From the NCBI RefSeq assembly GCF_014822185.1, contig NZ_QVLR01000060.1, positions 104,721 to 168,720 on the forward strand: 64,000 nt of DNA. Direction: 5' to 3'. The notes beneath the pieces were generated by a model, which was not told the origin of the DNA, made no database searches, and worked only from the letters and a program-made list of their open reading frames with translations. Positions 34,118-45,000 of this stretch are shown in pieces (position 1 is the first letter of the stretch; each line of letters begins with the position of its first letter). This stretch comes from Azoarcus sp. Aa7 (GTDB lineage: Bacteria > Pseudomonadota > Gammaproteobacteria > Burkholderiales > Rhodocyclaceae). The translations under genes and the position numbers were made by a program.

Positions 34118-35566
34118 ATGATCAGACGAATTCTTATCCTGCTGTTGTGCGTCGCCCTTGTGCCGCCGGTGAATGCGGCCGGTCTGCCGGATCTCGGCGA
34201 CGTGGGGGCCTCGGAACTTTCGCCGCTCGCGGAACGCAAGCTCGGCGAGTCGATCATGCGCGAGATCCGCTGGCGCGAAGCGAGCTATCTCGACGACCCC
34301 GAGGTCGAGGATTACATCAACCGGATGGGACGGCGGCTCGTTGCGGCGAGTTCCGCGCCGCAGCTGGAGTTCGAGTTCTTCGTCGTGCGCGACGGCACGC
34401 TGAACGCGTTCGCGATGCCCGGCGGCTTCATCGGGGTGCACACGGGGCTGATCGTCACGGCGGAGTCCGAGTCGGAGCTGGCCTCGGTGCTCGGGCACGA
34501 GGTCGCTCACGTGACGCAGCGACACATCGCGCAGATGTTCGGCAAGCAGAGCCAGACCAGCATGGTCATGCTCGCCTCGATGCTCGTCGCGGTGCTTGCG
34601 GCACGCGGCGACTCGCAGATCAGCCAGGCGGCGATTGCGGCAGGGCAGGCCGGGGCGCTGCAGGCTCAGCTCGGTTATACGCGCGATTTCGAACGCGAGG
34701 CGGACCGCCTGGGCTTGCAGTCGCTTGAAGGGGCCGGCTTCGACGTGCGCGGCATGCCCAGCTTTTTCGAGCGGCTGCAGCGTTCGAGCCGCTTCTACGA
34801 GAACAATGCACCGAGTTACCTGCGCACGCACCCGCTGACCCAGGAGCGGATTTCCGACATGGGGAACCGCGTGGCGCAGTTGCGTTACCGGCAGGTTCCC
34901 GATTCGCCCGACTTCGGTTTCGTGCGCGCGAAGCTGCGCGTCGGGGCGATGCAGCCGATCGATGCCGTGCGCGAATTCGAGGCGCAGGTCGCCAAGAACG
35001 GCAGCGATGTCGCGCAGCGCTACGGGTACGCGCGCGCGCTGCTCGCGGCCGGCCGTCTCGACGATGCCGGCAAGCAGGTGGAGACCTTGCGGCGCGAGGC
35101 TCCGCCGTCGTCCTTCGTGGACATGCTGGCGGCGGAGTTGCGGCTGGCGCGGCGCGACGCCGCCGGTGCGGTGCAGATCCTCGAAGCGGCGCAGAAGCGC
35201 TTTCCCGATAGCCAGGCGGCGCGGTATGCGCTGATGGATGCGATGATCCTGGCAGGGCGTGCGCGCGATGCCGGCGCAATGGCGCGGACAGCGGTGCAGA
35301 ACCGCAAGGAGGACCCGCGCCTGTGGGCCTTCCTGGCCCGCTCGGAGGCCGAGCAGGGGCACCGCGCGGCCCAGCACCGCGCACAGGCCGAGGTGTATGT
35401 GCTGCGCGGCGCGGTTCCGGCCGCGATCGAGCAGCTGGAGCTGGCGCGCCGGGCTGGGGACGGCAATTTCTACGAGCTGTCGGCGGTCGATGCGCGCCTG
35501 CGTGAGCTCAAGGAACAGGAACGCGAACGCCGCCGCGAGGAGCGCAAGAGCGGTCGTTCGGAGTGA
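34118..35566 (+). CDS. bepA: BepA-like periplasmic M48 metalloprotease with C-terminal TPRs
   Basis: A 482-aa protein with a signal peptide ([14 protein letters not shown]), an M48 peptidase domain with zinc motif HEVAH at 127-131 and downstream Glu in [11 protein letters not shown], and TPR-like helices in the last 200 residues. This matches BepA/YfgC, which degrades or helps assemble LptD and other outer-membrane proteins. The C-terminus is strongly charged ([15 protein letters not shown]). Divergent from moaC; tusA follows 86 bp downstream. Confidence 0.88.
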   Translation: MIRRILILLLCVALVPPVNAAGLPDLGDVGASELSPLAERKLGESIMREIRWREASYLDDPEVEDYINRMGRRLVAASSAPQLEFEFFVVRDGTLNAFAMPGGFIGVHTGLIVTAESESELASVLGHEVAHVTQRHIAQMFGKQSQTSMVMLASMLVAVLAARGDSQISQAAIAAGQAGALQAQLGYTRDFEREADRLGLQSLEGAGFDVRGMPSFFERLQRSSRFYENNAPSYLRTHPLTQERISDMGNRVAQLRYRQVPDSPDFGFVRAKLRVGAMQPIDAVREFEAQVAKNGSDVAQRYGYARALLAAGRLDDAGKQVETLRREAPPSSFVDMLAAELRLARRDAAGAVQILEAAQKRFPDSQAARYALMDAMILAGRARDAGAMARTAVQNRKEDPRLWAFLARSEAEQGHRAAQHRAQAEVYVLRGAVPAAIEQLELARRAGDGNFYELSAVDARLRELKEQERERRREERKSGRSE

Positions 35567-35652
35567 TAGCCACGGTAGTTCCATTGCCGGCTGCGGGCGC
35601 GGTTATGGCCATGGGGTAGAATTGCGATAACTGTCAGTGAGGGTTACGCGTA

Positions 35653-35883
35653 ATGGAGTTTCAGAAGGAAGTCGATGCGCGCGGGCTGACCTGCCCGTTG
35701 CCGATTCTGCGGGCCAAGAAGGCGCTCGCCGAGATGAGCGCCGGCCAGGTGCTGCGGGTGCTGGCAACCGATCCCGGTTCGGTGAAGGACTTTCAGGCCT
35801 TCGCCCGTCAGACCGGGAACGATCTGCTGCAGCAGGGTGAAACGGCGGACAAGGCGTTCGAGTTCTACCTGAAGCGCAAGTAG
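35653..35883 (+). CDS. tusA: TusA/SirA-family sulfur carrier protein
   Basis: A 76-aa protein with the family signature DARGLTCPLPILRAKKAL, the Cys of CPLP being the persulfide carrier, and the C-terminal half FQAFARQTGNDLLQQ...FEFYLKRK. TusA passes sulfur to tRNA thiolation and, in some bacteria, to molybdenum cofactor biosynthesis. GTGAGGGT lies upstream of the ATG. It is convergent with valS, with a shared terminator between. Confidence 0.92.
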   Translation: MEFQKEVDARGLTCPLPILRAKKALAEMSAGQVLRVLATDPGSVKDFQAFARQTGNDLLQQGETADKAFEFYLKRK

Positions 35884-35923
35884 GGATCAGGCTGCGCCGC
35901 CCTGCATTGCGGGGGGCAGACGC

Positions 35924-35962
35924 AAAAAAAGGGGGCCGCCCGGTGATCGGGCGGCCCCCTTT
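35924..35962. terminator. Bidirectional terminator between tusA and valS
   Basis: The stem GGGGGCCGCCCG / CGGGCGGCCCCC (12 bp) has loop GTGAT and is flanked by A7 on the left and TTT on the right. On the minus strand a run of seven T follows the hairpin, so it is strongest for valS. Confidence 0.9.
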
Positions 35963-35981
35963 GCTCTCGGCGTGACGCAGG

Positions 35982-38828
35982 TCAGCGGCGATCGAGCTTT
36001 TCGAGCTGCGGGCGCAGTTTTTCCAGCGTCGCGACGAAGGCGTCGAGGCGGTCGCGTTCCTGCTGCACGACGGCGGCGGGGGCGCGTTCGACGAAGCTGG
36101 CGTTGCCGAGCTTGCCGTGGGCCTTGCCGATTTCGCCCTCGAGGCGGGCGATCTCCTTTGCGACGCGCTCGCGCTCGGCGGCGATGTCGATCTCGACGCG
36201 CAGCATCAGCTTGAAGGCGCCGGACACCGACACCGGGGCGAGTTCGTCGGCGCCGATGTCCTCTACGATCTCGACGCCCGACAGGCGCGCGAGGCCGGCG
36301 AGGTAGGGGGCGTAGACGTCGAGCGCGGCGGCGTCGCCCGCGGCGACCAGCGGCATGCGCTGGGCGGGCGAGATGCCCATCTCGCTGCGCAGGTTGCGGC
36401 AGGTGCCGACGATGGCCTTCAGTTCCGCGATCTTCGCCTCGGCGGCCTCGTCGATGCGGCCGAGGTCGGCTTCCGGGTAGCGCGCCAGCATGACGCTGTC
36501 GGCGTCCTTGCGGCCGGCGAGCGGAGCGACGGTCTGCCACAGCTCCTCGGTGATGAAGGGGATCAGCGGGTGGGCGAGGCGCAGCACCGTTTCCAGCACG
36601 CGCAGCAGGGTGCGGCGGGTGGCGCGCTGCCGGGCTTCGCTGCCGTTCTGGATCTGGACCTTCGCGAGTTCCACGTACCAGTCGCAGTATTCGTCCCAGA
36701 CAAACTCGTATATCGCTTTGGCGACGAGGTCGAAACGGTAGTCCTTGAAGTGCTGCGCGACGTCGGCTTCGGTGCGCTGCAGGCGCGACACGATCCAGCG
36801 GTCGGCGAAGGAGAAGTCGAGGTTCGAGCTGTTGCACGCGGCGCTGCCGGCTGCGGCGTCGATGCCGCAGTCGTGGCCTTCGCAGTTCATCAGCACGAAG
36901 CGGGTGGCGTTCCACAGCTTGTTGCAAAAGTTGCGGTAGCCCTCGCAGCGCGAGAGGTCGAACTTGATGTCGCGGCCCGGCGTGGCGAGCGACGCGAAGG
37001 TGAAGCGCAGCGCGTCGGTGCCGAAGGCGGCGATGCCTTCCGGGAATTCCTTCCGCGTCTTCTTTTCGATGGTCTGCGCCTGCTTCGGGTTCATCAGGCC
37101 GAAGGTGCGCTTCTTGACGAGTTCCTCGACGGAGATGCCGTCGATGAGGTCGATCGGGTCGAGCACGTTGCCTTTCGACTTCGACATCTTCTGGCCTTCG
37201 GCGTCGCGGATCAGGCCGTGCACGTAGACGTCGCGGAACGGGATCTTGCCCGTGATGTGCTTGGTCATCATGACCATGCGGGCGACCCAGAAGAAGATGA
37301 TGTCGAAGCCGGTGACGAGGACCGAGGACGGCAGGTAGAGGTCGAGCGCGTCGTTCGACTTGGCCGGCCATTCGGGCGTCCAGTCGAGCGTCGAGAAGGG
37401 CCACAGGGCGGACGAGTACCAGGTGTCGAGCACGTCCTCGTCGCGGCGCAGCCTGCCGGTGTAGCCGTCCTTCGCCGCGAGCGCCTTCGCTTCGTCTTCG
37501 CCGTGCGCGACCCACACGCGCGCGTCACCCTCGACGTCGGCGTACCAGGCGGGGATCTGGTGGCCCCACCACAGTTGGCGGGAGATGCACCAGTCCTGGA
37601 TGTTGTTGAGCCACTGGTTGTAGGTGTTGACCCAGTTCTCGGGGTAGAAGCGGATCTCGCCGGAGGCGACGCATTCGAGCGCCTTCCCGGTGATGCTCTT
37701 GCCGTCCGCGCCAGGCTTGCTCATGGCGACGAACCACTGGTCGGTGAGCATCGGCTCGATGACGGCGCTGGTGCGGTCGCCGCGCGGGACCATGAGCTTG
37801 TGCGGCTTGACCGCGGCGAGGAGGCCGAGGGCTTCAAGGTCCTGCACGATCTGCTCGCGCGCGACGAAGCGGTCGAGGCCGCGGTACTTCTCGGGGGCGT
37901 CGTCGCTGACGTGGGCGTCGAGGCGCAGGATGCTGATCATCGGCAGCTTGTGGCGCAGGCCGACCGCGTAGTCGTTGAAGTCGTGCGCCGGCGTGACCTT
38001 CACGCAGCCGGTGCCGAATTCGCGGTCGACGTATTCGTCGGCGATGATCGGGATCTCGCGGTCGCACAGCGGCAGCGTGACGGTCTTGCCGATCAGCTGC
38101 GCGTAGCGCTCGTCCTCGGGGTGCACCATCACGGCGACGTCGCCGAGCATGGTTTCGGGGCGGGTCGTCGCGACGGTGAGGCCGGGCAGGCCTTCGATCG
38201 GGCCGTCAGTGAAGGGGTAGGTGATGTGCCACAGGAAGCCGTCTTCCTCTTCGGACACCACTTCGAGGTCGGACACCGCGGTGCCGAGCTTGGGGTCCCA
38301 GTTGACGAGGCGCTTGCCGCGGTAGATCAGGCCTTCGTTGTAGAGGCGGACGAAGGTTTCGGTGACGATCTTCGACAGGCCGGCGTCCATCGTGAAGCGC
38401 TCGCGCTTCCAGTCCGGCGAGGTGCCCATGCGGCGCATCTGGCGGGTGATCGTGCCGCCGGAGTATTCCTTCCATTCCCACACCTTCTCGAGGAACTTCT
38501 CGCGGCCGAGGTCGTGGCGCGAGATGCCCTTGGCGTCGAGCTGGCGTTCGACGACGATCTGCGTCGCGATACCCGCATGGTCGGTACCCGGCTGCCACAG
38601 CGTGTTGAAGCCGCGCATGCGGTGGTAGCGGGTGAGCGCATCCATGATGGTCTGGTTGAAGCCGTGACCCATGTGCAGCGTGCCGGTGACGTTCGGCGGC
38701 GGCAGCAGGATGCAGAAGGCGTCGGGGTTGGACTTGTCCAGTCCGGCGTCGAAGTGACCGCGCGACTCCCATTCCGGATACCAGCGGGCTTCAATGTCCG
38801 CGGGCTCAAAACTCTTGGCCAGTTCCAT
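35982..38828 (-). CDS. valS: Valyl-tRNA synthetase
   Basis: A 948-aa class I aminoacyl-tRNA synthetase charging tRNA-Val. The HIGH-type motif is in [15 protein letters not shown] and the KMSKS motif in [15 protein letters not shown]; the editing domain and C-terminal coiled coil ([29 protein letters not shown]) are present. Full normal length. The ATG at 38828 gives the standard N-terminus MELAKSFEP; an earlier in-frame start at 38900 is unlikely. Last gene of the pepA-holC-orf-valS group. Confidence 0.97.
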   Translation of the reverse strand: MELAKSFEPADIEARWYPEWESRGHFDAGLDKSNPDAFCILLPPPNVTGTLHMGHGFNQTIMDALTRYHRMRGFNTLWQPGTDHAGIATQIVVERQLDAKGISRHDLGREKFLEKVWEWKEYSGGTITRQMRRMGTSPDWKRERFTMDAGLSKIVTETFVRLYNEGLIYRGKRLVNWDPKLGTAVSDLEVVSEEEDGFLWHITYPFTDGPIEGLPGLTVATTRPETMLGDVAVMVHPEDERYAQLIGKTVTLPLCDREIPIIADEYVDREFGTGCVKVTPAHDFNDYAVGLRHKLPMISILRLDAHVSDDAPEKYRGLDRFVAREQIVQDLEALGLLAAVKPHKLMVPRGDRTSAVIEPMLTDQWFVAMSKPGADGKSITGKALECVASGEIRFYPENWVNTYNQWLNNIQDWCISRQLWWGHQIPAWYADVEGDARVWVAHGEDEAKALAAKDGYTGRLRRDEDVLDTWYSSALWPFSTLDWTPEWPAKSNDALDLYLPSSVLVTGFDIIFFWVARMVMMTKHITGKIPFRDVYVHGLIRDAEGQKMSKSKGNVLDPIDLIDGISVEELVKKRTFGLMNPKQAQTIEKKTRKEFPEGIAAFGTDALRFTFASLATPGRDIKFDLSRCEGYRNFCNKLWNATRFVLMNCEGHDCGIDAAAGSAACNSSNLDFSFADRWIVSRLQRTEADVAQHFKDYRFDLVAKAIYEFVWDEYCDWYVELAKVQIQNGSEARQRATRRTLLRVLETVLRLAHPLIPFITEELWQTVAPLAGRKDADSVMLARYPEADLGRIDEAAEAKIAELKAIVGTCRNLRSEMGISPAQRMPLVAAGDAAALDVYAPYLAGLARLSGVEIVEDIGADELAPVSVSGAFKLMLRVEIDIAAERERVAKEIARLEGEIGKAHGKLGNASFVERAPAAVVQQERDRLDAFVATLEKLRPQLEKLDRR

Positions 38829-38921
38829 GGTGTGCTCAGGGGCTGAAGGCAAAGGGCGGATTATAGCGGATGGAGGCCGCCTGCCTTGCCGCCGGAGCAT
38901 CTGCGGACCGGTGCGGCCCCG

Positions 38922-39401
38922 TCAGGATTGGTCCGGCGGGAGAACGTCGGTGTTCTTTTCGAGATGGCGCGAGATGTGTGCGGACAGCTCCGGCAGCAGG
39001 CTTGCGCGTAGATGGGCGAGCGCCTGTTCGCGGATGTTGGCGCCGATCCGGTCGAGTTCGCGCGCGACGATCTGTGGCAGTTCGGCGTGGAACCAGGCTT
39101 CGACGGCGCGCGAGACTTCGGTGTCGAGGCTGATGAGCTGTTCGGCGAGTTCGCTGGCCGAGCGTTTGGCGTGCGGCGGCCGGGGCGAAGCCAGTTCGGC
39201 GGGGAGATCTTCCGGCGCGACGACTTCGGTCAGGACGGGAATATCCTCGTCTTCCAGCGAGATCACTTCTTCCGGGGCGGGCGGCTGCGGCTCCGGGCCG
39301 CGGTGCCGCTTGAGCAGGGCGTCGGCCTTGCCGAGGAGGAGGTCGGCGGCCTTGAGGTCGTCGTCGGGGTCGAGCCGTGGCGGCAGCGGCCAGGTGCTCA
39401 T
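38922..39401 (-). CDS. Conserved hypothetical protein between holC and valS
   Basis: A 159-aa acidic protein, MSTWPLPPRLDPDDDLKAADLLLGKADALL at the start and a long helical C-terminal part (SELAEQLISLDTEVSRAVEAWFHAELPQIVARELDRI). There is no membrane segment or known catalytic motif. Its ATG overlaps the holC stop (ATGA at 39398-39401), so it is translationally coupled to holC. The helical C-terminus suggests a protein-protein contact role; function unknown. Confidence 0.75.
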   Translation of the reverse strand: MSTWPLPPRLDPDDDLKAADLLLGKADALLKRHRGPEPQPPAPEEVISLEDEDIPVLTEVVAPEDLPAELASPRPPHAKRSASELAEQLISLDTEVSRAVEAWFHAELPQIVARELDRIGANIREQALAHLRASLLPELSAHISRHLEKNTDVLPPDQS

Positions 39402-39838
39402 AGGGCCTCCCTGCGGATCGCGTCGAAGGCCTGCAGGGGCAGGTCCTCTTGTTTGTATTGCATCCAGCGCGCCCGTGCGGGGAGCTTCTGGGCATCGCTC
39501 TGGCCGATGATCTCGATCACCATGCGGAAGCGTTCGTGGCCGGGCGGGACGTCGTCGGCGAGGTTGAAGAGGATTTCGGCGTGCGGCCATTCGTTCGGCG
39601 CTTCCGCGTGGCCGATGACGACCGGCGTTTCGGCCGCGAGGGGAGCGCCCGCCATCGCGTGCGGCACGAAGGCCTGCTGCTCGAAAGTCCACAGCATCTG
39701 GTCGAGCTGGCGGGCGGCCGCCGCATCCTGCGTGCGCAAGGCGACCTTGCGGCCGCTGCCGTAGGCCCGCGCGGCGAGCTCGCAGGCGAGCGCCAGCGGG
39801 TTCTCGGCGTTATGGTAGAACTGCACGCGTGGAGGCAT
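39398..39838 (-). CDS. holC: DNA polymerase III chi subunit
   Basis: A 146-aa protein matching HolC, the clamp-loader accessory subunit that contacts single-strand-binding protein. Typical blocks are VQFYHNAENPLALACELAARAY at the start, RQLDQMLWTFEQQAFVPHA, ETPVVIGHAEAPNEWPHAEILFNLADDVP and the C-terminal ARWMQYKQEDLPLQAFDA. It starts 17 bp after pepA, in the conserved proteobacterial order pepA-holC-valS. Confidence 0.93.
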   Translation of the reverse strand: MPPRVQFYHNAENPLALACELAARAYGSGRKVALRTQDAAAARQLDQMLWTFEQQAFVPHAMAGAPLAAETPVVIGHAEAPNEWPHAEILFNLADDVPPGHERFRMVIEIIGQSDAQKLPARARWMQYKQEDLPLQAFDAIRREAL

Positions 39839-39855
39839 GGCGGCCGTTCCCCGGC

Positions 39856-41355
39856 TCAGGCCCCGGCGCCCTGGCTGCGCGCGATCAGGAACTCGGCGAG
39901 CAGCGGAACGGGGCGTCCGGTCGCGCCCTTGGCGTCGCCCGACAGCCAGGCGGTGCCGGCGATGTCGAGGTGCGCCCATTTGTACGCCTTGGCGAAGCGT
40001 GCGAGGAAGCAGGCCGCGGTGATCGTGCCGCCGTAGCGCCCGCCGATGTTGGCCATGTCGGCGAAATTGCTCTTGAGCATTTCCTGGTATTCGTCCCACA
40101 GGGGCAGCTGCCACACGCGGTCGCCGGAAACGGTGCCGCAGTCGGTGAGCTCGCGGGCGAGTTCGTCGTCGTTGGCGAGCAGGCCGCTGGGGATCTTGCC
40201 CAGCGCGACGACGCAGGCGCCGGTGAGGGTGGCGATGTCGACGACGCAGGCGGGCTTGAAGCGCTCGGCGTAGGTCAGCGCGTCACACAGGATGAGGCGG
40301 CCTTCGGCGTCGGTGTTGAGGATCTCGATGGTCTGGCCGCTCATCGAGGTGACGACGTCGCCGGGCTTGGTGGCGCCGCCGCCGGGCATGTTCTCGGTGG
40401 TCGGGACGATGCCGACGACGTTGATCGGCAGCGCCATGCGCGCCAGCGCCTTGAAGGTGCCGAGCACGCTCGCGGCACCGCACATGTCGAACTTCATCTC
40501 GTCCATTTCGGCGCCGGGCTTGAGCGAGATGCCGCCGGTGTCGAAGGTGATGCCCTTGCCGACGAGCACGACGGGCTTGTCCTTGGCCTTGCCGCCCTTG
40601 TAGTGCAGGACGATGAACTTGGGGGGCTGGTGCGAGCCGCGCGCGACCGAGAGCAGGGAGCCCATGCCGAGCTTTTCCATGTCCTCGCGTTCGAGCACCT
40701 CGATCTTGAGCTTGAACTGCTTGCCGAGTTCCACCGCGGTCTCGGCGAGGTGGGACGGCGTGCAATAGTTGCCCGGCAGGTTGCCGAGATCCTTCGCCAG
40801 CGCCATGCCTTCGGCGATCGCCTGGCCGCGTTTGACGGCGGCCTCCATGGCGGCGGAGATCTTGTTGTGCGTGGCCAGCACGACCTTGCGCGCGCCGCGC
40901 GGCTTGTCGTCCTTCTTCTTCGACTTGGTGGCGTCGTAGCGGTAGGTGCCGTCGGCCAGCGCGCGCGCGAGCTGCTGCAGTGCCCATTCGGCGTCGCGTC
41001 CGGGAGGCGCGATGTCGGCGAGGCAGACGGCGGCGTCGTGGGTGGGCGAGGCAGCGAGGGCCTTGGCGACGGCGCCGACGGCGTCGCGCCAGGCGCGGTC
41101 GCCGAGTTCTTCCTGCTTGCCGAGGCTGACGACGAGCACGCGTTCGGCGGCGCAGCCCGGAAGTTCGTGCAGCGCGAGCAGCGAGCCGGCCTTTTCGTCT
41201 AGGTCGCCGCGGGCGATCAGGGCGGCGAGCTTGCCTTTGGCCGCCTTGTCGAGGGCGGCTGCGGCGTCGGTGAGCGTGCCGCCGGCAAATGCTCCGATGA
41301 CCAGGCAGCCGGTCTTGAGCTTTTCCGGGGCTCCGGTCTTTATGGTAAATTCCAT
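39856..41355 (-). CDS. pepA: Leucyl aminopeptidase (cytosol aminopeptidase)
   Basis: A 499-aa M17 metallopeptidase that releases N-terminal leucine and other residues. The metal and catalytic blocks are intact: VGKGITFDTGGISLKP and the family signature NTDAEGRLILCDALTYAE. C-terminal SGDAKGATGRPVPLLAEFL is typical. Divergent from lptF, 108 bp away, as in many proteobacteria; first gene of the pepA-holC-orf-valS group. Confidence 0.96.
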   Translation of the reverse strand: MEFTIKTGAPEKLKTGCLVIGAFAGGTLTDAAAALDKAAKGKLAALIARGDLDEKAGSLLALHELPGCAAERVLVVSLGKQEELGDRAWRDAVGAVAKALAASPTHDAAVCLADIAPPGRDAEWALQQLARALADGTYRYDATKSKKKDDKPRGARKVVLATHNKISAAMEAAVKRGQAIAEGMALAKDLGNLPGNYCTPSHLAETAVELGKQFKLKIEVLEREDMEKLGMGSLLSVARGSHQPPKFIVLHYKGGKAKDKPVVLVGKGITFDTGGISLKPGAEMDEMKFDMCGAASVLGTFKALARMALPINVVGIVPTTENMPGGGATKPGDVVTSMSGQTIEILNTDAEGRLILCDALTYAERFKPACVVDIATLTGACVVALGKIPSGLLANDDELARELTDCGTVSGDRVWQLPLWDEYQEMLKSNFADMANIGGRYGGTITAACFLARFAKAYKWAHLDIAGTAWLSGDAKGATGRPVPLLAEFLIARSQGAGA

Positions 41356-41463
41356 GCCCTGTTCCTTTATAAGACGCGTGGTTCCGATTGCCGCCGATTA
41401 TGGCCCGTTCGCGGCAAACGCGTCAAAAACCCCGCACTCCAACGAGATCCAGGCTTTCGCGCG

Positions 41464-42543
41464 ATGATTTTCAGCCGCGCCCTCCGGCGTGAATTCTCCC
41501 AGTCGGCTGCCGGTGTGTTCGTCGCCCTGTTTGCGATCGTCATCACCGTCGTGCTGGTGCGCCTGCTCGGGCAGGCGGCCGGCGGCCGCGTACCCCCCGA
41601 CGCAGTGCTCGCGCTGATCGGCTTCGGCGCACTGACCGAGCTGCCCATCGTGCTGTCGCTGACCGTGTTCATTTCGGTGCTGCTGCCGCTGTCGCGCTCG
41701 TACCGCGATTCGGAGATGGTGGTGTGGTTCGCTTCGGGCGTGCCGCTGACGGGCTTCATCCGGCCGGTGCTGCGCTTTGCGCTGCCGGCGGTGGTAGCGA
41801 TCGCGGCTGCGACCCTGTTCCTGTCGCCGTGGGCACACCAGAAGAACGCCGAGTTCCAGGCACGGCTCGACTCGCGCGACGACGCCTCGCGCGTCGCGCC
41901 GGGGGTGTTCCGCGAGTCGGCAACTTCGCAACGCGTCTTCTTCGTCGAGATGGGGGCGGGGGAAAACGGCAAGGTGCGCAACGTGTTCGTGAGTTCGGAA
42001 CAGAACGGCCGCCTGAGCGTCATCGTGTCGGCCGAGGGGTCGTTGCACACGGATGCGAACGGCGACCGCTTCGTCGTGCTCGAGAAGGGGCGGCGCTACG
42101 AGGGCGAGCCGGGCACGCCCGAGTACCGCGTGATGGAATTCGAGCGTTACTCGGTGTTGATCGAGGAGCGCAAGGTGGCAGGCCAGTCGTCGCGCACGCG
42201 CGTGATCCCGACCGCGGAGCTCCTGGCGTCGCCCACGGACCGCAATCTCGGCGAGCTGCTCGGGCGCATCGGCGTGCCCGTCGCCGCGCTGCTGCTGGCG
42301 CTGATGGCGATACCGCTGTCCTTCGTGAATCCGCGCGCCGGGCGGGCGAACAACCTGCTTTTCGCGATCCTGACCTATCTCGTGTATAGCAACGCGATCA
42401 GCATCTTCCAGTCCTGGGTCGGGCAGGGGCGGCTGCGCTTCGAACTCGCAGTGTGGCTGCCGCACGTGGTGGTGCTCGCGGTGCTGGCGATGATGTTCTA
42501 CCGGCGCCTGGCGGTGTCGCCGTTCTGGAGGGCGCGCGCATGA
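41464..42543 (+). CDS. lptF: Lipopolysaccharide export permease LptF
   Basis: A 359-aa inner-membrane protein of the YjgP/YjgQ family with six membrane segments, three at each end, and a large periplasmic beta-jellyroll between (about residues 120-250). The start MIFSRALRREFSQSAAGVFVALF and the block LLLALMAIPLSFVNPRAGRANNLLFAILTYLVYSN are characteristic. With LptG and LptB it extracts LPS from the inner membrane. Its TGA overlaps the ATG of lptG. Confidence 0.94.
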   Translation: MIFSRALRREFSQSAAGVFVALFAIVITVVLVRLLGQAAGGRVPPDAVLALIGFGALTELPIVLSLTVFISVLLPLSRSYRDSEMVVWFASGVPLTGFIRPVLRFALPAVVAIAAATLFLSPWAHQKNAEFQARLDSRDDASRVAPGVFRESATSQRVFFVEMGAGENGKVRNVFVSSEQNGRLSVIVSAEGSLHTDANGDRFVVLEKGRRYEGEPGTPEYRVMEFERYSVLIEERKVAGQSSRTRVIPTAELLASPTDRNLGELLGRIGVPVAALLLALMAIPLSFVNPRAGRANNLLFAILTYLVYSNAISIFQSWVGQGRLRFELAVWLPHVVVLAVLAMMFYRRLAVSPFWRARA

Positions 42544-43619
42544 TGACGGTGCTGGGCCGCTATGTCGCCCGCGAGGTCGTCGGGGCGACTTTCACGGTGC
42601 TGCTCGCCTTCCTCGGACTGTTCGCGTTCTTCGACTTCCTCAACGAGCTCGATTCGGTCGGCAAGGGGGGGTACGAGCTGCATCACGCCTTGCTGTATGT
42701 GGCGATGATCCTGCCGGGGCGGGTGTATGAACTTCTGCCGATCGCGGTGCTGATCGGCACGCTGTATTCGCTCACGACGCTCGCGCGTCATTCCGAGATC
42801 ACCGTGATGCGCGCGTCGGGGATGTCGACGGCGAAGATGCTGCGTGTGCTTGCGGGCATCGGGACGATCTTCGTCGTCGCGACCTTCATCTTCGGCGAGT
42901 ACGTCGCTCCGCCGGCCGAGCGGGCCGCGCAGCAGTGGCGCCTGACGGCGACCAATTCGACGGTTTCGAGCCAGCTCCGGTCGGGCCTGTGGGTGAAGGA
43001 CGGGCCGCGCTTCGTGAACGTGCGGACGCTGCAGCCGGATCGCAGCATGGAGAAGGTGCGGATCTTCGAGTTCGACGAGCGCCATGCGCTGCGGTCGGTG
43101 ACCGAGGCCGCGGCCGGCCGCTACCTGACCGACGAGAACAGCTGGCGCCTGAACGGCATCCGTCAGACGCGCTTCCTCGGCGATCGCACCGAGGTGGTGG
43201 ATCTGCCGGAGATGGACTGGAAGTCGGAGCTGACGCCGGAAGTGCTGAGCGTGCTGATGGTGCTGCCGGAGCGGATGTCGGTGGCGACGCTGGTGGCCTA
43301 TGTGAATCACCTGCGCGAAAACCAGCAGAACTCGGACCGCTACGAGATCGCGCTGTGGAAGAAGCTGATCTATCCGTTTGCGGCGCTGGTGATGATGGCG
43401 CTGGCGCTGCCGTTCGCGATGAGCCACGAACGCATGGGCGGCGTGAGCGTGAAGGTCTTCCTCGGCGTGATGCTGGGGGTGGGTTTCCACTTGTTGAACG
43501 GCCTGTTCTCGAATCTGGGCGTGATCAACAGTTGGCCGCCGGTCCTCGCGGCGGCGACGCCGAGCCTGTTATTCGTCGTGGCAGCCGCCGGGCTGCTGTT
43601 CTGGGTCGAGCGGCGCTGA
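42540..43619 (+). CDS. lptG: Lipopolysaccharide export permease LptG
   Basis: A 359-aa partner of LptF with the same six-segment layout: TVLGRYVAREVVGATFTVLLAFLGLFAFFDFLNEL at the start, ALVMMALALPFAMSHERMGGVSVKVFLGVMLGVGFHLLNGLFSNLG near the end. The ATG at 42540 overlaps the lptF stop; a second ATG follows at once. The stop is 13 bp from the end of the convergent MFS gene. Confidence 0.94.
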   Translation: MMTVLGRYVAREVVGATFTVLLAFLGLFAFFDFLNELDSVGKGGYELHHALLYVAMILPGRVYELLPIAVLIGTLYSLTTLARHSEITVMRASGMSTAKMLRVLAGIGTIFVVATFIFGEYVAPPAERAAQQWRLTATNSTVSSQLRSGLWVKDGPRFVNVRTLQPDRSMEKVRIFEFDERHALRSVTEAAAGRYLTDENSWRLNGIRQTRFLGDRTEVVDLPEMDWKSELTPEVLSVLMVLPERMSVATLVAYVNHLRENQQNSDRYEIALWKKLIYPFAALVMMALALPFAMSHERMGGVSVKVFLGVMLGVGFHLLNGLFSNLGVINSWPPVLAAATPSLLFVVAAAGLLFWVERR

Positions 43620-43632
43620 GTCGGGGCGACCT

Positions 43633-44880
43633 TCAGCCCGCCGGCGTGTAGGCGGGGGCCTGGCCGACGGGCTGCAATCTGCGCAACTGCCAGGCGCACA
43701 GAAGGGCCAGTGCGGCGCACAGGATCAGGGCGGCCGTCACGCCGGGCCACGCGGCGAATTCCCACGCCAGGCCGGAGAGCGTGCCGATGAGGCTCGCGCC
43801 GAGGTAGTAGCTGCACAGGTAGAGCGCGGTCGCGAGGGCGCGGCGTTCGCCGGCGCGGCGCCCGACCCAGCCGCTGGCCGTGGTGTGGGCGCCGAAATAC
43901 CCGAAGGTGAAGATGGCGACGCCGGCGATGATGGCTGCGAGGTGGTCGACGAGGGCGATCGCGAGGCCCGCGCCGCAGGCGAGGATCATGATCCACAGCA
44001 GGGCGCGGCGGCCGATGCGGTCGACCAGACGCCCGGTCCACGCCGACGACAACGTCCCGACCATGTACAGCAGGAACACGGCGCCGATGGCGGTCTGGCC
44101 GAGCGAGAAGGGCGCCGCGTGGAGACGGAAGCCGAGGTAATTGTAGAGGCTGGTGAAGGCGCCCATCATCAGGAAGGCGATCGCGAAGAGGCGGCGCAGC
44201 CCGCTGTCGGCAAGCAGGGCGGCGATGTCGCCGAACACCCGCGCGGGCAGGGCGGCCCGTGCGCGGAAGTGGTGCGAGGGCGGCAGGCAGCGCCAGAAGA
44301 CGAGGGTCGCGACGAGCCCGAGCACGCCGAGTGCCGCCGCGGCGATGCGCCACGAACTCCAGTCCGTGAGGCCGGCGACGAGGAAGCGCCCGCTCATGCC
44401 GCCCAGTGCGTTGCCGGCGATGTACAGGCCCATTGCACGGCCCTGCGCGCGTGGTGCGATTTCCTCGCCGAGCCAGGCCATCGCCGAGGCCGGCAGGCCG
44501 GCGAGGACTGCCCCCATCAGCATCCGCAGGACAAGCAGCTGGCTGAAGTCCGCCGCGACGGCGGTCGCAAACGCGATCACGGTCGCGAGTGCGAGCGAAG
44601 CCTTCATCAGGCGCTGGCGGCCATAGCGGTCGGACAGCACGCTCGCGGGCAGGAGCATCAGCGCCAGCGCGGCGGTACCCAGCGAGACGGACAGGCTCGC
44701 GGTGGTCGGCGCGACGTCGAAGTCGGCGGCGAGGCGGGGGAGAATCGGTTGCGTCGCATACAGCAGCGCGAAGGTCGTGAAGCCGCCGAGGAACATTGCG
44801 AGGTTGGCGCGCCGGAAGGCAGGTGTGCCGGCTTCGATCGGGGCGGAGGGGGCGGCGGGGTCTGGCGCAGGGTCTGGCAT
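43633..44880 (-). CDS. MFS transporter (YnfM-like)
   Basis: A 415-aa, 12-segment major facilitator protein. The conserved loop between segments 2 and 3 reads LSDRYGRQRLMKAS, and segment 4 GAVLAGLPASAMAWLGEEIAPRAQGRAMG resembles the YnfM/drug-efflux subgroup. Substrate unknown. It is divergent from the LysR gene at 45001, which probably controls it; the 120-bp gap holds an AT-rich stretch suited to a LysR operator. Confidence 0.88.
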   Translation of the reverse strand: MPDPAPDPAAPSAPIEAGTPAFRRANLAMFLGGFTTFALLYATQPILPRLAADFDVAPTTASLSVSLGTAALALMLLPASVLSDRYGRQRLMKASLALATVIAFATAVAADFSQLLVLRMLMGAVLAGLPASAMAWLGEEIAPRAQGRAMGLYIAGNALGGMSGRFLVAGLTDWSSWRIAAAALGVLGLVATLVFWRCLPPSHHFRARAALPARVFGDIAALLADSGLRRLFAIAFLMMGAFTSLYNYLGFRLHAAPFSLGQTAIGAVFLLYMVGTLSSAWTGRLVDRIGRRALLWIMILACGAGLAIALVDHLAAIIAGVAIFTFGYFGAHTTASGWVGRRAGERRALATALYLCSYYLGASLIGTLSGLAWEFAAWPGVTAALILCAALALLCAWQLRRLQPVGQAPAYTPAG

Positions 44881-45000
44881 CGTCGTGCGGATCGGTGATC
44901 GGTCGCTGGCCGCACTGCGGCCGGTGACTGAATGCTAGGTTGCGGGTGATGCATACGTCCAATATATTTGAAGTGATAAACAAATCTATAAAACAGATAT

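Noticed and set aside
36117..38846. A plus-strand frame of about 900 codons opposite valS
   Set aside because: It mirrors valS codon for codon and has the biased composition of an antisense frame; valS has every family motif.
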